64,000 bases of DNA from Anoxybacteroides tepidamans (GTDB lineage Bacteria > Bacillota > Bacilli > Bacillales > Anoxybacillaceae). A program made the translations under genes and the position numbers. The notes beneath the pieces were generated by a model, which did no database searches, had not been told where the DNA came from, and worked only from the letters and a program-made list of their open reading frames with translations. The DNA is taken from positions 62,001 through 126,000 of the forward strand of contig NZ_JACHEP010000004.1 in the NCBI RefSeq assembly GCF_014201465.1. Direction: 5' to 3'. Positions 43,330 to 53,294 of the stretch are shown here, piece after piece (positions within the stretch are counted from its first letter, which is position 1; each line of letters begins with the position of its first letter).

Positions 43330-44067
43330 TTGTCAGCGGACAAGCAAAGGTTCGTTTTATACGAATATCTTTTATATTTTTGGAAAAAGAAGCTACTGTT
43401 TGTCATCATTCCGCCGATTATGGCGCTAGTAACGTTTTTAGGCGTACAATTTGTTTTGAATCATGCAAAGTATACCGGTAAAGCGGTCGTATTTACAGGG
43501 GCAATCAATTTAAAAGATTTAACGAATCCAGATAATATTGTAGCTAAGTTTCCAGATATCAAAAATAAAATGGACGTCGTCGTGACAGAAGAGAAATATG
43601 TCAAAATCACGGTAAAAGGCGATGATGAGAAGAGCGTACAAAATGACCTTGATGACATCGTCACGCGCTACAATAAAGAACTTCAGGAACATTCTCAAAA
43701 ACGATTAGATACGACGATGGCTTACTTGAATTCGTTAGATGAGCGAATCAAAACGCTTCAAACATCGATTGAACATTATAACAAAAAGCTCGATTCGCCG
43801 TCTCTCACACCGCAACAAATCGAAAGCACGACCGATTTGTTGGTTGAAGCGCAAAGTGATTTAACGAAAACGATGGAAACAGCCAATCGTGTAAGAAGCG
43901 ATTTAGTGTTTTATGAAAAGCCGTCTGTTCTTTCCGAGGCTGTCGCTCCGTCGAAGTCGTATGCGAAAGAAGCGATTGCGAGCGGCCTTGTATTGGGCGT
44001 GTTTCTCACTTTTATTTTCCTCATTTTGCTGAAGTATGTGTTTGATGCTAGGAGGTACTATCAATGA
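43330..44067 (+). CDS. Wzz-type chain-length regulator (PCP family)
   Basis: 245 residues from TTG 43330, supported by AAGGATGGTGA at ideal distance; ATG 43309 has no ribosome site. Two membrane helices, at about 18-40 (KKLLFVIIPPIMALVTFLGV) and 213-235 (ASGLVLGVFLTFIFLILLKY), flank an extracellular coiled-coil region (LNSLDERIKTLQTSIEHYNK). This is the Wzz layout; no tyrosine kinase domain follows. It would set polymer length together with the Wzy-like protein downstream. It overlaps the next gene by 4 bp. Confidence 0.8.
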   Translation: MSADKQRFVLYEYLLYFWKKKLLFVIIPPIMALVTFLGVQFVLNHAKYTGKAVVFTGAINLKDLTNPDNIVAKFPDIKNKMDVVVTEEKYVKITVKGDDEKSVQNDLDDIVTRYNKELQEHSQKRLDTTMAYLNSLDERIKTLQTSIEHYNKKLDSPSLTPQQIESTTDLLVEAQSDLTKTMETANRVRSDLVFYEKPSVLSEAVAPSKSYAKEAIASGLVLGVFLTFIFLILLKYVFDARRYYQ

Positions 44068-45077
44068 TTAAATTTGCGATCGTCGGTATGGGACATATCG
44101 CGAAAAAACATATCGAAGCGATTGAAAACGCAGAAGGGGCTGTGCTAGCCGCTGTATGTGATACGAATCCAGAGCGTTTAACGGGATTTCCAGAAGAAAT
44201 AAAAACATATACCGATTTAGAAACGATGTTAAAAGAAAACGAAGATATTGCGGTTGTCAATATATGCGTACCTTCTGGTCTGCATGCGAAATTAACAAAG
44301 ATCGTGGCGGAGCATAAGCGCCATATTATTGTCGAAAAGCCGATGGCGCTAAAGCTTGAGGACGCGGAAGAGATGATTCGCGTCGCCAAAGAAAACGGTG
44401 TGAAGCTGGCAGTCGTTCATCCGAACCGTTTCCGGCCGGCGATTCAAAAGTTAAAGCAAAAAATGGACGAAGGCGCATTCGGAAAGCTGAGCCATGCTAA
44501 TGCAACGGTAAGATGGAATCGCAATCAAGCGTATTATGATCAAGCGACGTGGCGCGGCACGAAAGAATTTGATGGCGGAGTGCTTATGAACCAAGCGATC
44601 CATGATTTAGACTTAATGCTTTGGTTAATGGGTCCTGTCGAATCAGTGCAAGCGATGGTCGCCACAAGATTGCGTAACATCGAAACCGAAGACGTGGCCG
44701 CCGCTGTTGTTCAGTTCAAAAATGGGGCGCTTGGCGTTATTGAAGCGGCGACGACGATTTATCCGAAAAACTTGGAAGAGTCGATCGCCATTTTTGGCGA
44801 AAAAGCATCGGTGAAAATTAGCGGTCGTACGGCTAACTTCATTGAAACATGGGACATTGAAGGAGTCTCTGAAGAAGAAAAAGAGCAAGTGATTGCGGAA
44901 ATTAACAACGACCCGTTCGGAAAACCAGGACACCAATGCATTGTCGAAGATATGATACAAGCGATTCAGGAAGATCGCGAGCCGATTGTCACTGGGGAAG
45001 ACGGCCTTGCCCCTGTGAGGCTTATTTTAGCGATTTTAGAGTCAGCAGAAACTGGAAAAAAAGTTACACTATCATAA
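44064..45077 (+). CDS. Gfo/Idh/MocA oxidoreductase, WbpB-like UDP-GlcNAcA 3-dehydrogenase
   Basis: 337 residues. N-terminal Rossmann fold with KFAIVGMGHIAKKHIEAIEN, then NICVPSGLHA and the EKP motif in HIIVEKPMALKLEDAEEM. The C-terminal domain has TWRGTKEFDGGVLMNQAIHD with the expected catalytic His/Asp pair. WbpB oxidises C3 of UDP-GlcNAcA before amination. The ATGA overlap with wzz and 18-bp gap to the dehydrogenase gene place it firmly in the operon. Confidence 0.88.
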   Translation: MIKFAIVGMGHIAKKHIEAIENAEGAVLAAVCDTNPERLTGFPEEIKTYTDLETMLKENEDIAVVNICVPSGLHAKLTKIVAEHKRHIIVEKPMALKLEDAEEMIRVAKENGVKLAVVHPNRFRPAIQKLKQKMDEGAFGKLSHANATVRWNRNQAYYDQATWRGTKEFDGGVLMNQAIHDLDLMLWLMGPVESVQAMVATRLRNIETEDVAAAVVQFKNGALGVIEAATTIYPKNLEESIAIFGEKASVKISGRTANFIETWDIEGVSEEEKEQVIAEINNDPFGKPGHQCIVEDMIQAIQEDREPIVTGEDGLAPVRLILAILESAETGKKVTLS

Positions 45078-45095
45078 TGAAAGGAACGATCTGCG

Positions 45096-46409
45096 ATGAG
45101 TTATTATGAACAGTTGTTACGCAAAATTGAAAATAAAGAAGCGATCATCGGTGTAGTCGGATTAGGATATGTCGGATTACCGCTTGCGGTCGAAAAAGCA
45201 AAAGCCGGTTTTAAAGTGATCGGTTTTGACATTCAACAAAACCGCGTCGATCAAGTGAATAACGGAATTAACTACATCGGCGATGTGGTCGATGAGGATT
45301 TACACAAGATGGTAAAAAAAGGTTATTTGCAAGCGACAACCGATTATGCGCGCATCGCAGAAGTTGATGCGGTGGCGATTGCGGTTCCAACGCCGCTTGA
45401 TGAACATCATCAGCCGGATACGTCCTATGTTGAAAACTCCGCCAATGAAATTGCGAAATATGCGCATGAAGGCATGCTCGTTGTTCTTGAATCTACCACA
45501 TACCCTGGCACAACGGAAGAAATCGTCAAACCAGCGCTTGAGAAAAAAGGATTAAAAGTAGGGGAAACGGTGTTTGTCGCTTACTCTCCGGAGCGTGTCG
45601 ATCCTGGTAATAAAGTGTTCAAAACGAAAAACACGCCAAAAGTGGTGGGCGGCGTGACGGAAAAATGTACGAAAGTGGCGGCGGCGCTTTATCGCTCTGT
45701 GCTGGAAGGCGATGTGCACGAAGTATCGAGCCCGGCGGTAGCCGAAATGGAGAAAATTTTCGAAAATACATTCCGCCATATTAACATTGCGCTTGCGAAT
45801 GAAATGGCGATTCTTTGCGAACGCATGGGCATTGACGTATGGGAAGTGATCGAAGCAGCCAAAACGAAGCCGTACGGATTTATGGCATTTTATCCAGGCC
45901 CAGGCTTAGGCGGTCACTGCATTCCGATCGACCCGTTCTATTTAACATGGAAAGCGCGTGAATATAATTATCATACTCGTCTGATCGAACTTGCCGGTGA
46001 AATTAATAACGCGATGCCAGAGTATGTCGTGAACCGCACAATGCACATTTTAAACGAAGAAGGCAAGGCGCTTCGCGGTTCGAAAGTAACGGTGTTGGGG
46101 GTCGCTTATAAAAAAGATATCGACGATGTACGCGAGTCCCCTGTATTAAAAATTGTGGAATTGCTAGAGCAGCACGGAGCGGAATTTACGGTCGTTGACC
46201 CTTATGTTCCTTCGTTTCGCGCATGCAATCGCGTCATTGAAACGGTAGCGCTCACGCCAGAACTATTGCAACAGTCTGACATCGTACTGATTACAACGGA
46301 TCATTCGAACTTTGATTATGAAATGATTGCCCAAAACAGCCCGGTCATTTTCGATACGCGCAATGCGTTAAAAGACGTCGAAAAGCCAAATAAATATGTC
46401 AAACTATAA
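45096..46409 (+). CDS. UDP-N-acetylglucosamine 6-dehydrogenase, WbpA-like
   Basis: 437 residues, UDP-glucose/GDP-mannose dehydrogenase superfamily. IIGVVGLGYVGLPLAVEKAK binds NAD; VLESTTYPGTTEE and VAYSPERVDPGN follow; the catalytic Cys lies in GPGLGGHCIPIDPFYLTWKA; KVTVLGVAYKKDIDDVRESP marks the UDP-binding domain. Its likely reaction is UDP-GlcNAc to UDP-GlcNAcA, first step of the diacetamido-uronic acid pathway. A ManNAc dehydrogenase role is the alternative; the neighbours favour WbpA. Confidence 0.9.
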   Translation: MSYYEQLLRKIENKEAIIGVVGLGYVGLPLAVEKAKAGFKVIGFDIQQNRVDQVNNGINYIGDVVDEDLHKMVKKGYLQATTDYARIAEVDAVAIAVPTPLDEHHQPDTSYVENSANEIAKYAHEGMLVVLESTTYPGTTEEIVKPALEKKGLKVGETVFVAYSPERVDPGNKVFKTKNTPKVVGGVTEKCTKVAAALYRSVLEGDVHEVSSPAVAEMEKIFENTFRHINIALANEMAILCERMGIDVWEVIEAAKTKPYGFMAFYPGPGLGGHCIPIDPFYLTWKAREYNYHTRLIELAGEINNAMPEYVVNRTMHILNEEGKALRGSKVTVLGVAYKKDIDDVRESPVLKIVELLEQHGAEFTVVDPYVPSFRACNRVIETVALTPELLQQSDIVLITTDHSNFDYEMIAQNSPVIFDTRNALKDVEKPNKYVKL

Positions 46410-46434
46410 TCCTGTATGAAGAGGAGAAGACAAA

Positions 46435-47166
46435 ATGAATTTTATTGATCCTTCTGTTGTGCTTGACGAAACGGTAGAAGTCGGCTATTTTACGGTCATT
46501 GAAAAAGGCGTAAAGATTGGGAAACACGTGAAAATCGGCAACCGTGTAACGATTCATGAAGGCACGGTCATCGGCGACGGAACGACGATCGCCGATGGCG
46601 CGGTGCTTGGCAAACCACCAAAACCGGCGAAAACGAGCACGGTAAAGCTTGTCGGCGACATTCCGGCGCTTGAAATTGGCGAAAATTGTACGATCGGTGC
46701 GAATGCCGTCATTTACCGCGGCGCGGTGATCGGTGCGAACACGCTGGTGGCGGATCTCGCAAGCGTGCGCGAAAACGTCAAAATTGGCGAGTACGTTATC
46801 GTCGGCCGCGGGGTGTGTATCGAAAATCACGTGGAAATTGGCGACCGCACGAAAATTCAATCGAACTCATACATTACAGCGTATTCGACGCTTGAAGACC
46901 ATGTATTTATTGCTCCTTGCGTGACGACGACAAACGATAATTACATGGGACGAACAGAAGAAAGATTTTCAAAAATTAAAGGCGCGACGATTAAACGCGG
47001 CGCGCGCGTTGGCGGAGCATCGATCATTTTGCCTAGCATTACGATTGCAGAAGAAACGTTTGTCGCAGCGGGAGCACTTGTCACAAAAGATACGGAGCCA
47101 AAAACGGTCGTCAAAGGTCTTCCAGCAAAGTTCAGCAAAATGGTTGATGAGCGGGAGTTGTTATAA
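46435..47166 (+). CDS. Left-handed beta-helix N-acetyltransferase, WbpD-like
   Basis: 243 residues built of hexapeptide repeats (KIGKHVKIGNRVTIHEGTVI, GENCTIGANAVIYRGAVIGA, KIGEYVIVGRGVCIENHVEI). WbpD acetylates the 3-amino group to give UDP-2,3-diacetamido-GlcA. The C-terminal GASIILPSITIAEETFVAAG repeat and KGLPAKFSKM tail are normal for acyltransferases of this class. GAGGAGA precedes the ATG. The next gene begins immediately after the stop. Confidence 0.88.
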   Translation: MNFIDPSVVLDETVEVGYFTVIEKGVKIGKHVKIGNRVTIHEGTVIGDGTTIADGAVLGKPPKPAKTSTVKLVGDIPALEIGENCTIGANAVIYRGAVIGANTLVADLASVRENVKIGEYVIVGRGVCIENHVEIGDRTKIQSNSYITAYSTLEDHVFIAPCVTTTNDNYMGRTEERFSKIKGATIKRGARVGGASIILPSITIAEETFVAAGALVTKDTEPKTVVKGLPAKFSKMVDERELL

Positions 47167-48597
47167 TTGTTATCGCAAATTAAGCGTTTAGGAGCGGATT
47201 CGCTCCTTTACGCATTCATGAACGTTGGTACGAAGCTGATCGCATTTATTATGTTGCCAGTGTATACGAGCTTTTTATCGAAGACGCAATATGGGATTGT
47301 TGATATTTTAGACCGGCTGACATCGATGTTAACGTTTCTTGTTATTTTCGGAACGGATTCTGCGCTATCGTTTTATTATTATGATACGAAAGATGAGAAC
47401 AAACGGCTGTTGTATGTACAAAATGTCATGTACTTCCGGCTGTTTGTCGTTGCTATTTTGTTCTTGCTTGTGGTCGTAGCAGGTCCGTGGTTTGCGGAGA
47501 AAATATTGGAAAACTCACGTTATGTTGATTTGCTATATGTGAATTTGTTTACGTTGCTTCTTGATACGATTTTTGTCGTTGTAACGACGGTGATGCGCTT
47601 TGAGTTTCAAACGAAAAAAGTCGTGTTGTTCACCGTGCTAAAAATGTTGCTTGTCGCTTTTCTTTCGTACATGGCGTTGAAATTTTTTTCTTCGACTCCG
47701 AGCGGGCTGTTTATGGGTAGACTCGTGAGCAGCGTCGTCGTTTTTGTGCTGATGTTGCGCATGACGTGGAACTATTTGAAGTTTCGTATCCAATGGCCGA
47801 TTTTAAAAGAAATATTAGTATATGCAGCTCCTTTAGCGCCCACATCGATCGCATTTTGGGTCATTTCGAATTCAAGTACGTTTTTTATCCAAGGATTCTC
47901 TTCGCTTGAAGAAGTCGGTGTGTTTGGGGTCGCGCTTCGTTTAGCGATGATGATTACACTTGTCACAAGCGGTGTACAAATGGCATGGCGGCCGTATTCC
48001 ATGTCTGTCAAAGACAAAGAGGATAGTCCTTATATATTTGCAAAAATTTACATGGCATTATTGCTTTTAGGTCTTTTTGGTGTGATGGTGGTAGCGACGG
48101 TTAGTCCATGGGTGATGAAAACGTTTTTTGCACCTAGCTATTATGAGGCGTATCAATATGTCGCCTTTTTATCATGTGTGACCTTTTTAAATTTCTATTA
48201 TTTAATTATTTCGGTCGGTCTTTTCTTTAAAAAAGAAACGGGGTATATTACTCGCATATTTGCGATGGCTGCGCTCCTTAATATTGGTCTCAATTTTGCG
48301 CTTGTTCCGTTTTTCACCGGATGGGGCGCGGTGATTGCGAACATGGCAACATACGTATTTGCCGTTTCGTTTATTTTTCGGAAAAGTCAGCAAGTATACT
48401 ACGTACCGGTGTCATTTGCGAAAATGGCTTTTTTATTTGTCAACACGCTCATTAGTACGTCCGCCATTGTGTATGTGCAGGAAACAAAGATGGGAGCGAC
48501 GTTTATTTTGTTGAGCTGGGTGTATTTTCTCATCATGGTGCTTGCAAGCCGCGTAGATCGTGAGTTTCGTCGTCAACCGGCGACGGAGAATTTATGA
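47167..48597 (+). CDS. Wzx-type polysaccharide flippase
   Basis: 476 residues with about fourteen membrane helices (MATE/MOP superfamily). It opens with LGADSLLYAFMNVGTKLIAF and MLPVYTSFLSKTQYGIVDIL, the standard Wzx N-terminus. It would flip lipid-linked repeat units across the membrane for the Wzy-type polymerase encoded at 49708. The start is TTG 47167, directly behind the acetyltransferase stop, so the two genes are translationally linked. Confidence 0.87.
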   Translation: MLSQIKRLGADSLLYAFMNVGTKLIAFIMLPVYTSFLSKTQYGIVDILDRLTSMLTFLVIFGTDSALSFYYYDTKDENKRLLYVQNVMYFRLFVVAILFLLVVVAGPWFAEKILENSRYVDLLYVNLFTLLLDTIFVVVTTVMRFEFQTKKVVLFTVLKMLLVAFLSYMALKFFSSTPSGLFMGRLVSSVVVFVLMLRMTWNYLKFRIQWPILKEILVYAAPLAPTSIAFWVISNSSTFFIQGFSSLEEVGVFGVALRLAMMITLVTSGVQMAWRPYSMSVKDKEDSPYIFAKIYMALLLLGLFGVMVVATVSPWVMKTFFAPSYYEAYQYVAFLSCVTFLNFYYLIISVGLFFKKETGYITRIFAMAALLNIGLNFALVPFFTGWGAVIANMATYVFAVSFIFRKSQQVYYVPVSFAKMAFLFVNTLISTSAIVYVQETKMGATFILLSWVYFLIMVLASRVDREFRRQPATENL

Positions 48598-48636
48598 AAG
48601 AGATGGAAATACTAGTAAGAACGAGGAGGATAGATC

Positions 48637-49695
48637 ATGAAAATTGTAACAATCTTAGGGGCAAGACCACAGTTTATTAAAGCGGCTCCGGTGTCGCGGG
48701 TATTGCGGAAAAAACATATAGAAATGATTATTCATACAGGACAGCATTATGATGCGAATATGTCAGACATTTTCTTTGAAGAATTGAACATTCCAAAGCC
48801 AGATTATCACCTTGGAGTCGGCTCTGGCAGCCATGGCAAGCAAACAGGGGAAATGTTGATCAAAATTGAAGAAATCGTCTTGAAAGAACAACCCGATTAT
48901 GTGCTTGTGTACGGTGACACCAACTCGACGCTCGCGGGTGCGCTTGTGGCAGCAAAATTGCACATCCCGGTTATTCACGTCGAAGCGGGATTGCGCAGTT
49001 TTAATAAAAAAATGCCCGAAGAAATTAACCGCATTATGACAGACCATGTGTCAGAATTTTTGTTCTGTCCGACCGATACAGCAGTTGAGAACTTAAAAAA
49101 TGAGAATATTACGCGCAATGTCATCAATGTCGGAGATGTCATGTATGATGCAGTTCTATACAATAAAGAGCTAGCTCAACAAAAATCCACAATTCTTTCT
49201 GACCTTGGCTTAGAAGCGAAGCAATATCATTTAATTACGATTCATCGTGCGGAAAATACGGATGACGTGCAAAATATGAAAAATATTTTAGAGGCGTTTG
49301 CGCAGATCGAAGAAACGAAAGTATGGCCGATTCATCCGCGTACGAAACATAAATTGGCGGCATACGGTTTGAGCGTGGAAAAAATTCCTAACTTAAAAGT
49401 GATTGAGCCTGTCGGCTATCTTGATATGTTGACGCTTGAAAGCAATGCGAAAAAGATTATTACGGACTCCGGCGGTGTTCAAAAAGAAGCCTACTTTATG
49501 CAAGTACCGTGCGTGACTGTGCGCGAACAAACGGAATGGGTGGAAACTCTTGAGGCAGAAGCAAACATTCTTGTCGGAACGGATGTGGAAAAAATCGTCG
49601 CTGCGGTCAAAAAAGAAGTTCGTCCGGTGTATTCGGACGTATTTGGCGACGGCAAAGCGGCGGAAAAAATTGTTGAGGCGATTGAGCGCGCATAA
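48637..49695 (+). CDS. UDP-GlcNAc(3NAc)A 2-epimerase, WbpI/WecB family
   Basis: 352 residues of the non-hydrolysing UDP-GlcNAc 2-epimerase family: VTILGARPQFIKAAPVSRVL, IHTGQHYDANMSDIFFEELN, VYGDTNSTLAGALVAAK, VEAGLRSFNKKMPEEINR and TDSGGVQKEAYFMQVPCVTV. With the WbpA, B, D and E homologues it completes the route to UDP-2,3-diacetamido-D-mannuronic acid. A plain WecB (UDP-ManNAc) role is possible. GAGGAGGAT precedes the ATG. Confidence 0.88.
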   Translation: MKIVTILGARPQFIKAAPVSRVLRKKHIEMIIHTGQHYDANMSDIFFEELNIPKPDYHLGVGSGSHGKQTGEMLIKIEEIVLKEQPDYVLVYGDTNSTLAGALVAAKLHIPVIHVEAGLRSFNKKMPEEINRIMTDHVSEFLFCPTDTAVENLKNENITRNVINVGDVMYDAVLYNKELAQQKSTILSDLGLEAKQYHLITIHRAENTDDVQNMKNILEAFAQIEETKVWPIHPRTKHKLAAYGLSVEKIPNLKVIEPVGYLDMLTLESNAKKIITDSGGVQKEAYFMQVPCVTVREQTEWVETLEAEANILVGTDVEKIVAAVKKEVRPVYSDVFGDGKAAEKIVEAIERA

Positions 49696-49707
49696 GGGTG
49701 CATTCTT

Positions 49708-51102
49708 ATGTTATACGTGTCTATTTGGCTTGTTGTGTTGTTTGTGTCGACGGCATTGTTTCGTTATGTGTCGGGCAGTTTATCGGTCGTGAAGCCGAAT
49801 CTTGTGTCGATCGTTTATTATTATTCTTTGTTGATTTCGAGCTTCACTGGTTCGTTGTTCATCGTGCTGGGGATTGATAATTATTACATGACGCAGAAAC
49901 TATTTAGACCGGACGAGTATCGCGTAATTGGCTTTGCGGTTGTTTGTTTTGTCATGGTGTTTTTACCGCTGTCGATGCTTTTTGTTTCAAAGTTATGCGG
50001 CTTTGAGCCGAAAAGCGAATTTCAACGGTATTTAGAAAGTCCGATTCATCCCGTGACCGCCAATCGAAATGAGTTTTTTTATTGGTTTCTCGCTTTATCA
50101 GGACTAAGCGTGTTAGCGATTTTATATACGATTTGGAAAACGCCGCAAGTGCCGATTTTTGAGCTGTTGAAAGGACATGGGGATACGAGTCTAGCGGAGT
50201 TACGGATTGAAGCATCTCTCCGTTTTAAGGGAAATGTACTATTTCGCAATATTTTTGCACTTTCGTTAACTCCTTTGTTATCGTTAATGGCTTATATTTT
50301 TTCTGTCCTTACGAATGAAGCGCGTTGGAAAATATTGTTCCTTATATTGTTTGCAGGAGCCGTGTTTGTCAACGTGTATGATTTAGCAAAATCACCGATT
50401 TTTTTCTATTTGATTATGTTTTTGCTTGTGCGTATTTATATTGGAAAAACGAAATTGTCGTCTGCTAAATTGCTGGCGTATGGAGTGGCAGGCAGCATCG
50501 CCTTAGTAGGAATGTATATCGTTATTCAAGGAGTTCGTGACGTCCAATCATTTTTATCCTATAATAAAGGGCCGATCGGACGGATGATTTTTGCGCAAAT
50601 TGCTCCAACGTTTTTACATTTGAATCTATTTGGTGAAGCGTTGCCATTTTTGAATGGAAGAAGTTTGCCTTCCATCCTTACCGGCTTGTTTGATGTAGAT
50701 AACGTCCGTTCTGCGCGAATGGTGATGGCGCATGTGTTCCCAGAACGGATTGAAGACGGAACAGGCGGCGTGCTCAATACGCTCTTTGTAGCGGAAGCGT
50801 ATGCGAATTTTGGTTATTTGGGGATTATCGTCGGCACGTTTTATGTCGGGATGATCATTCAACTATTATATATTTGCTTTCTTCGTTTACCGAAAAACCC
50901 GATTTTTATTAGCTTGTTCGTTTATTTTTCGATCAACATTCCTCGCACGATTGTCGGAGGGTTTACGGATTTTCTGTTCAATCCCATTTGGATCTTACTT
51001 GTCGTGCTTTTTGGTGGAATGGTATTATTTTTGCGTGTGAAGGCGGATGTTTGGCCATGGCTCCAAAAGAGTAATCTATTGAAAAAAATCAATATTCGAT
51101 GA
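49708..51102 (+). CDS. Wzy-like oligosaccharide repeat-unit polymerase
   Basis: 464 residues with ten to twelve membrane helices and a larger outer loop (about 305-355, containing GRSLPSILTGLFDVDNVRS). Charged residues in ELRIEASLRFKGNVLFRN and GRMIFAQIAP fit the O-antigen polymerase family. Wzy proteins are poorly conserved, so the call rests on topology and on its place between Wzx, Wzz and glycosyltransferases. AAGGG is upstream of the ATG. Confidence 0.7.
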   Translation: MLYVSIWLVVLFVSTALFRYVSGSLSVVKPNLVSIVYYYSLLISSFTGSLFIVLGIDNYYMTQKLFRPDEYRVIGFAVVCFVMVFLPLSMLFVSKLCGFEPKSEFQRYLESPIHPVTANRNEFFYWFLALSGLSVLAILYTIWKTPQVPIFELLKGHGDTSLAELRIEASLRFKGNVLFRNIFALSLTPLLSLMAYIFSVLTNEARWKILFLILFAGAVFVNVYDLAKSPIFFYLIMFLLVRIYIGKTKLSSAKLLAYGVAGSIALVGMYIVIQGVRDVQSFLSYNKGPIGRMIFAQIAPTFLHLNLFGEALPFLNGRSLPSILTGLFDVDNVRSARMVMAHVFPERIEDGTGGVLNTLFVAEAYANFGYLGIIVGTFYVGMIIQLLYICFLRLPKNPIFISLFVYFSINIPRTIVGGFTDFLFNPIWILLVVLFGGMVLFLRVKADVWPWLQKSNLLKKINIR

Positions 51103-51111
51103 GGGATTACG

Positions 51112-52224
51112 ATGAAAAAAGTTCTCGTCTATTATCCGTTTGCGCTGGCGGAACAAGCGAATAGCGGTTCGAAGTTGCGGCCGCATGAAATGTATAGGGC
51201 GTTTTGTGAATGGGGCGACAAAGAAGGGATTGAAGTGATTTTCATTTCCGGAACGTCGGCGGAACGGGAAAAGCAATTCCGTCAATTCGTCAGCACAGGG
51301 AAACTTGATGATGTTTGGTTTTGTTATATGGAAAACCAGACGATTCCGTTATGGCTGACAGACCCAGGGCATAAACCGCAAAAGCCGTTCATTGACCGGA
51401 CGGTATTGCGATATTTGAAAAAACGTAACGTGCCTGTCGGCGTGTTTTATCGTGATGTATACTGGAAATTTGATGAGCTATATCCGTTAAAAGGATGGAA
51501 AAAGAAAATTATGCAGACGATTTATCGGTGGGAAGAGCGGTTTTATGAGAAGTACTGTGATGTCATCTTTTTGCCGAGTGTGGAAATGGGGAAATATGTA
51601 GCGATTGATCGCCCGATGACGGATCTTCCGCCTGGAGGAAAGCGAAGAAATATTCGTCGAGAAAAGCGGAATGAAGCTGTTGCTAGAGGATTGTATGTGG
51701 GAGGCATTAACAATGAGGATTACGGGTTGTTTTTGCTTCTTGACGCACTGCAAATCGTAAATCAAACAGAACAGCTTGTTCATTTAACAATTGTATGTCG
51801 CAAAAACGAATACGAAGCGCTTCCTGATGCACAAAAAGAGCGCATTCGCTACTTAGATGTTGATGTAAAGCACATTAGTGGAGCAGAGCTGGATCGTTTA
51901 TATGAACAAATGGACTTTGCGTTTATTCCGCGATTGCGCAGCGAATACAACGATTTTTCTGTGCCGGTGAAACTTGTCGAGTATTTATCGAATGAATTGC
52001 CTATTGTGGCGACGAACTGTTTAGCGCAAAAACGTTTTATTGAAGAGGACGGATACGGAGTCATTTGCGAAGATCATCCACAATCAATGGCGGAAGCGAT
52101 TCGAATCATGATTGATCGGAAAGAGCAATATCGTCAACGCATTGCGGAAACATTTATGAACAAACATTCCTGGGTTGCAAGAGTAGAAAAAGTGAAGCGA
52201 ACGTTAACGGGGGAAGAAAAATGA
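51112..52224 (+). CDS. Glycosyltransferase (GT-B-like)
   Basis: 370 residues. The N-terminal half (VLVYYPFALAEQANSGSKLR then PHEMYRAF) resembles GT4 acceptor domains. The C-terminal half has LYVGGINNEDYGLFLLLDAL and the donor-site strand DFSVPVKLVEYLSNELPIVA. No exact subfamily is recognised. It overlaps the following GT4 gene by 4 bp. It is one of three glycosyltransferases available to build the polymer repeat. Confidence 0.75.
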   Translation: MKKVLVYYPFALAEQANSGSKLRPHEMYRAFCEWGDKEGIEVIFISGTSAEREKQFRQFVSTGKLDDVWFCYMENQTIPLWLTDPGHKPQKPFIDRTVLRYLKKRNVPVGVFYRDVYWKFDELYPLKGWKKKIMQTIYRWEERFYEKYCDVIFLPSVEMGKYVAIDRPMTDLPPGGKRRNIRREKRNEAVARGLYVGGINNEDYGLFLLLDALQIVNQTEQLVHLTIVCRKNEYEALPDAQKERIRYLDVDVKHISGAELDRLYEQMDFAFIPRLRSEYNDFSVPVKLVEYLSNELPIVATNCLAQKRFIEEDGYGVICEDHPQSMAEAIRIMIDRKEQYRQRIAETFMNKHSWVARVEKVKRTLTGEEK

Positions 52225-53291
52225 AAGTAGCGTTGTTAGCCCCAAGCAAATCGATTCATACCCATAAATGGGCGTTGTTTTATAAGCAACAAGGCATTGA
52301 CGTCAAAGTCATCACGTTTAAAGATCATTATTCACCGGAACATGCGGAAGAAGTCGAAACATGGGTGCTACCAAAGTGGTTTCCCGGGAAATTATCCTAT
52401 ATTTCGAGCGTATTCGCTTTAAAAAGACTGCTGGCGTCGTTTCAACCCGACATTTTGCACGCCCATTATGTGTCGAGTTATGGGTTTGTCGGCGCTCTTG
52501 CGAATGCTCATCTATTTTATGTTTCGGTATGGGGACGGGATATTTACCAATTTCCGCAACAAAATCGTGTGAATCGAAGCATTGTTGAGTTTACATTGAA
52601 GAAAGCAGATGTCATTTGCTCCACAAGCCATGTTATGGCGGCGGAAACGAAAAAATATACGGACAAGCATGTTGAGGTGACGCCGTTTGGTGTGGATCTC
52701 ACCATCTTCCAGCCGCTGGAAAAGCGCACGAAAGACACGGTTACGATCGGCACGGTTAAAGCTCTTTCTGATAAATACGGAATTGCGGACTTAATTAAGG
52801 CGTTTGCGATCGTTCATCAACATTATCCAAATACGAATTTATTGATTGTAGGCGATGGTCCACAGCGTCAAGAATACGAACAACTAGCGGAAACGCTTGG
52901 CATTCGTGACGTCACGACATTTATGGGGCGCGTGCCAAATACAGACGTACCGAAATATATTAATGAAATGGATATTTTTGCAGTACCGTCTACGGAAGAT
53001 AGCGAAAGTTTCGGTGTGGCGGCAGTAGAAGCGATGGCGTGCGGTGTACCGGTTGTCGTGTCGAACGTCGGGGGACTTCCGGAAGTTGTCAAAAAAGATG
53101 TGACTGGTTTGATCGTACCAAAAGAAAATCCGAATGAATTAGCCGAGGCGTTCAAACGGCTTCTAAATGACGCCGATTTGCGTCACCAAATGGGAAAAAA
53201 CGGCATACAACATGTGAAAGAGCATTATAATTGGATCGATAATGCAAATGACATGTTAAAGCTATATAAACAAACGTTGAACGGGGTGTGA
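52221..53291 (+). CDS. GT4 glycosyltransferase
   Basis: 356 residues, a clear GT-B enzyme. N-terminal domain: VALLAPSKSIHTHKWALFYK, ILHAHYVSSYGFVGALA. C-terminal donor domain: IGTVKALSDKYGIADLIKAF, LLIVGDGPQRQEYEQLAETL, VPSTEDSESFGVAAVEAMAC (E-x7-E) and GGLPEVV. A retaining transfer using a UDP-sugar, perhaps UDP-Glc made by the adjacent GalU, is plausible. It starts inside the end of the previous gene. Confidence 0.85.
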   Translation: MKVALLAPSKSIHTHKWALFYKQQGIDVKVITFKDHYSPEHAEEVETWVLPKWFPGKLSYISSVFALKRLLASFQPDILHAHYVSSYGFVGALANAHLFYVSVWGRDIYQFPQQNRVNRSIVEFTLKKADVICSTSHVMAAETKKYTDKHVEVTPFGVDLTIFQPLEKRTKDTVTIGTVKALSDKYGIADLIKAFAIVHQHYPNTNLLIVGDGPQRQEYEQLAETLGIRDVTTFMGRVPNTDVPKYINEMDIFAVPSTEDSESFGVAAVEAMACGVPVVVSNVGGLPEVVKKDVTGLIVPKENPNELAEAFKRLLNDADLRHQMGKNGIQHVKEHYNWIDNANDMLKLYKQTLNGV

Positions 53292-53294
53292 GAG

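Noticed and set aside
51421-51440. Near match to the GCGTGCCTGTCAC repeat inside a glycosyltransferase gene
   Set aside because: Only part of the 13-mer matches and it lies in conserved coding sequence, so it is a chance resemblance.
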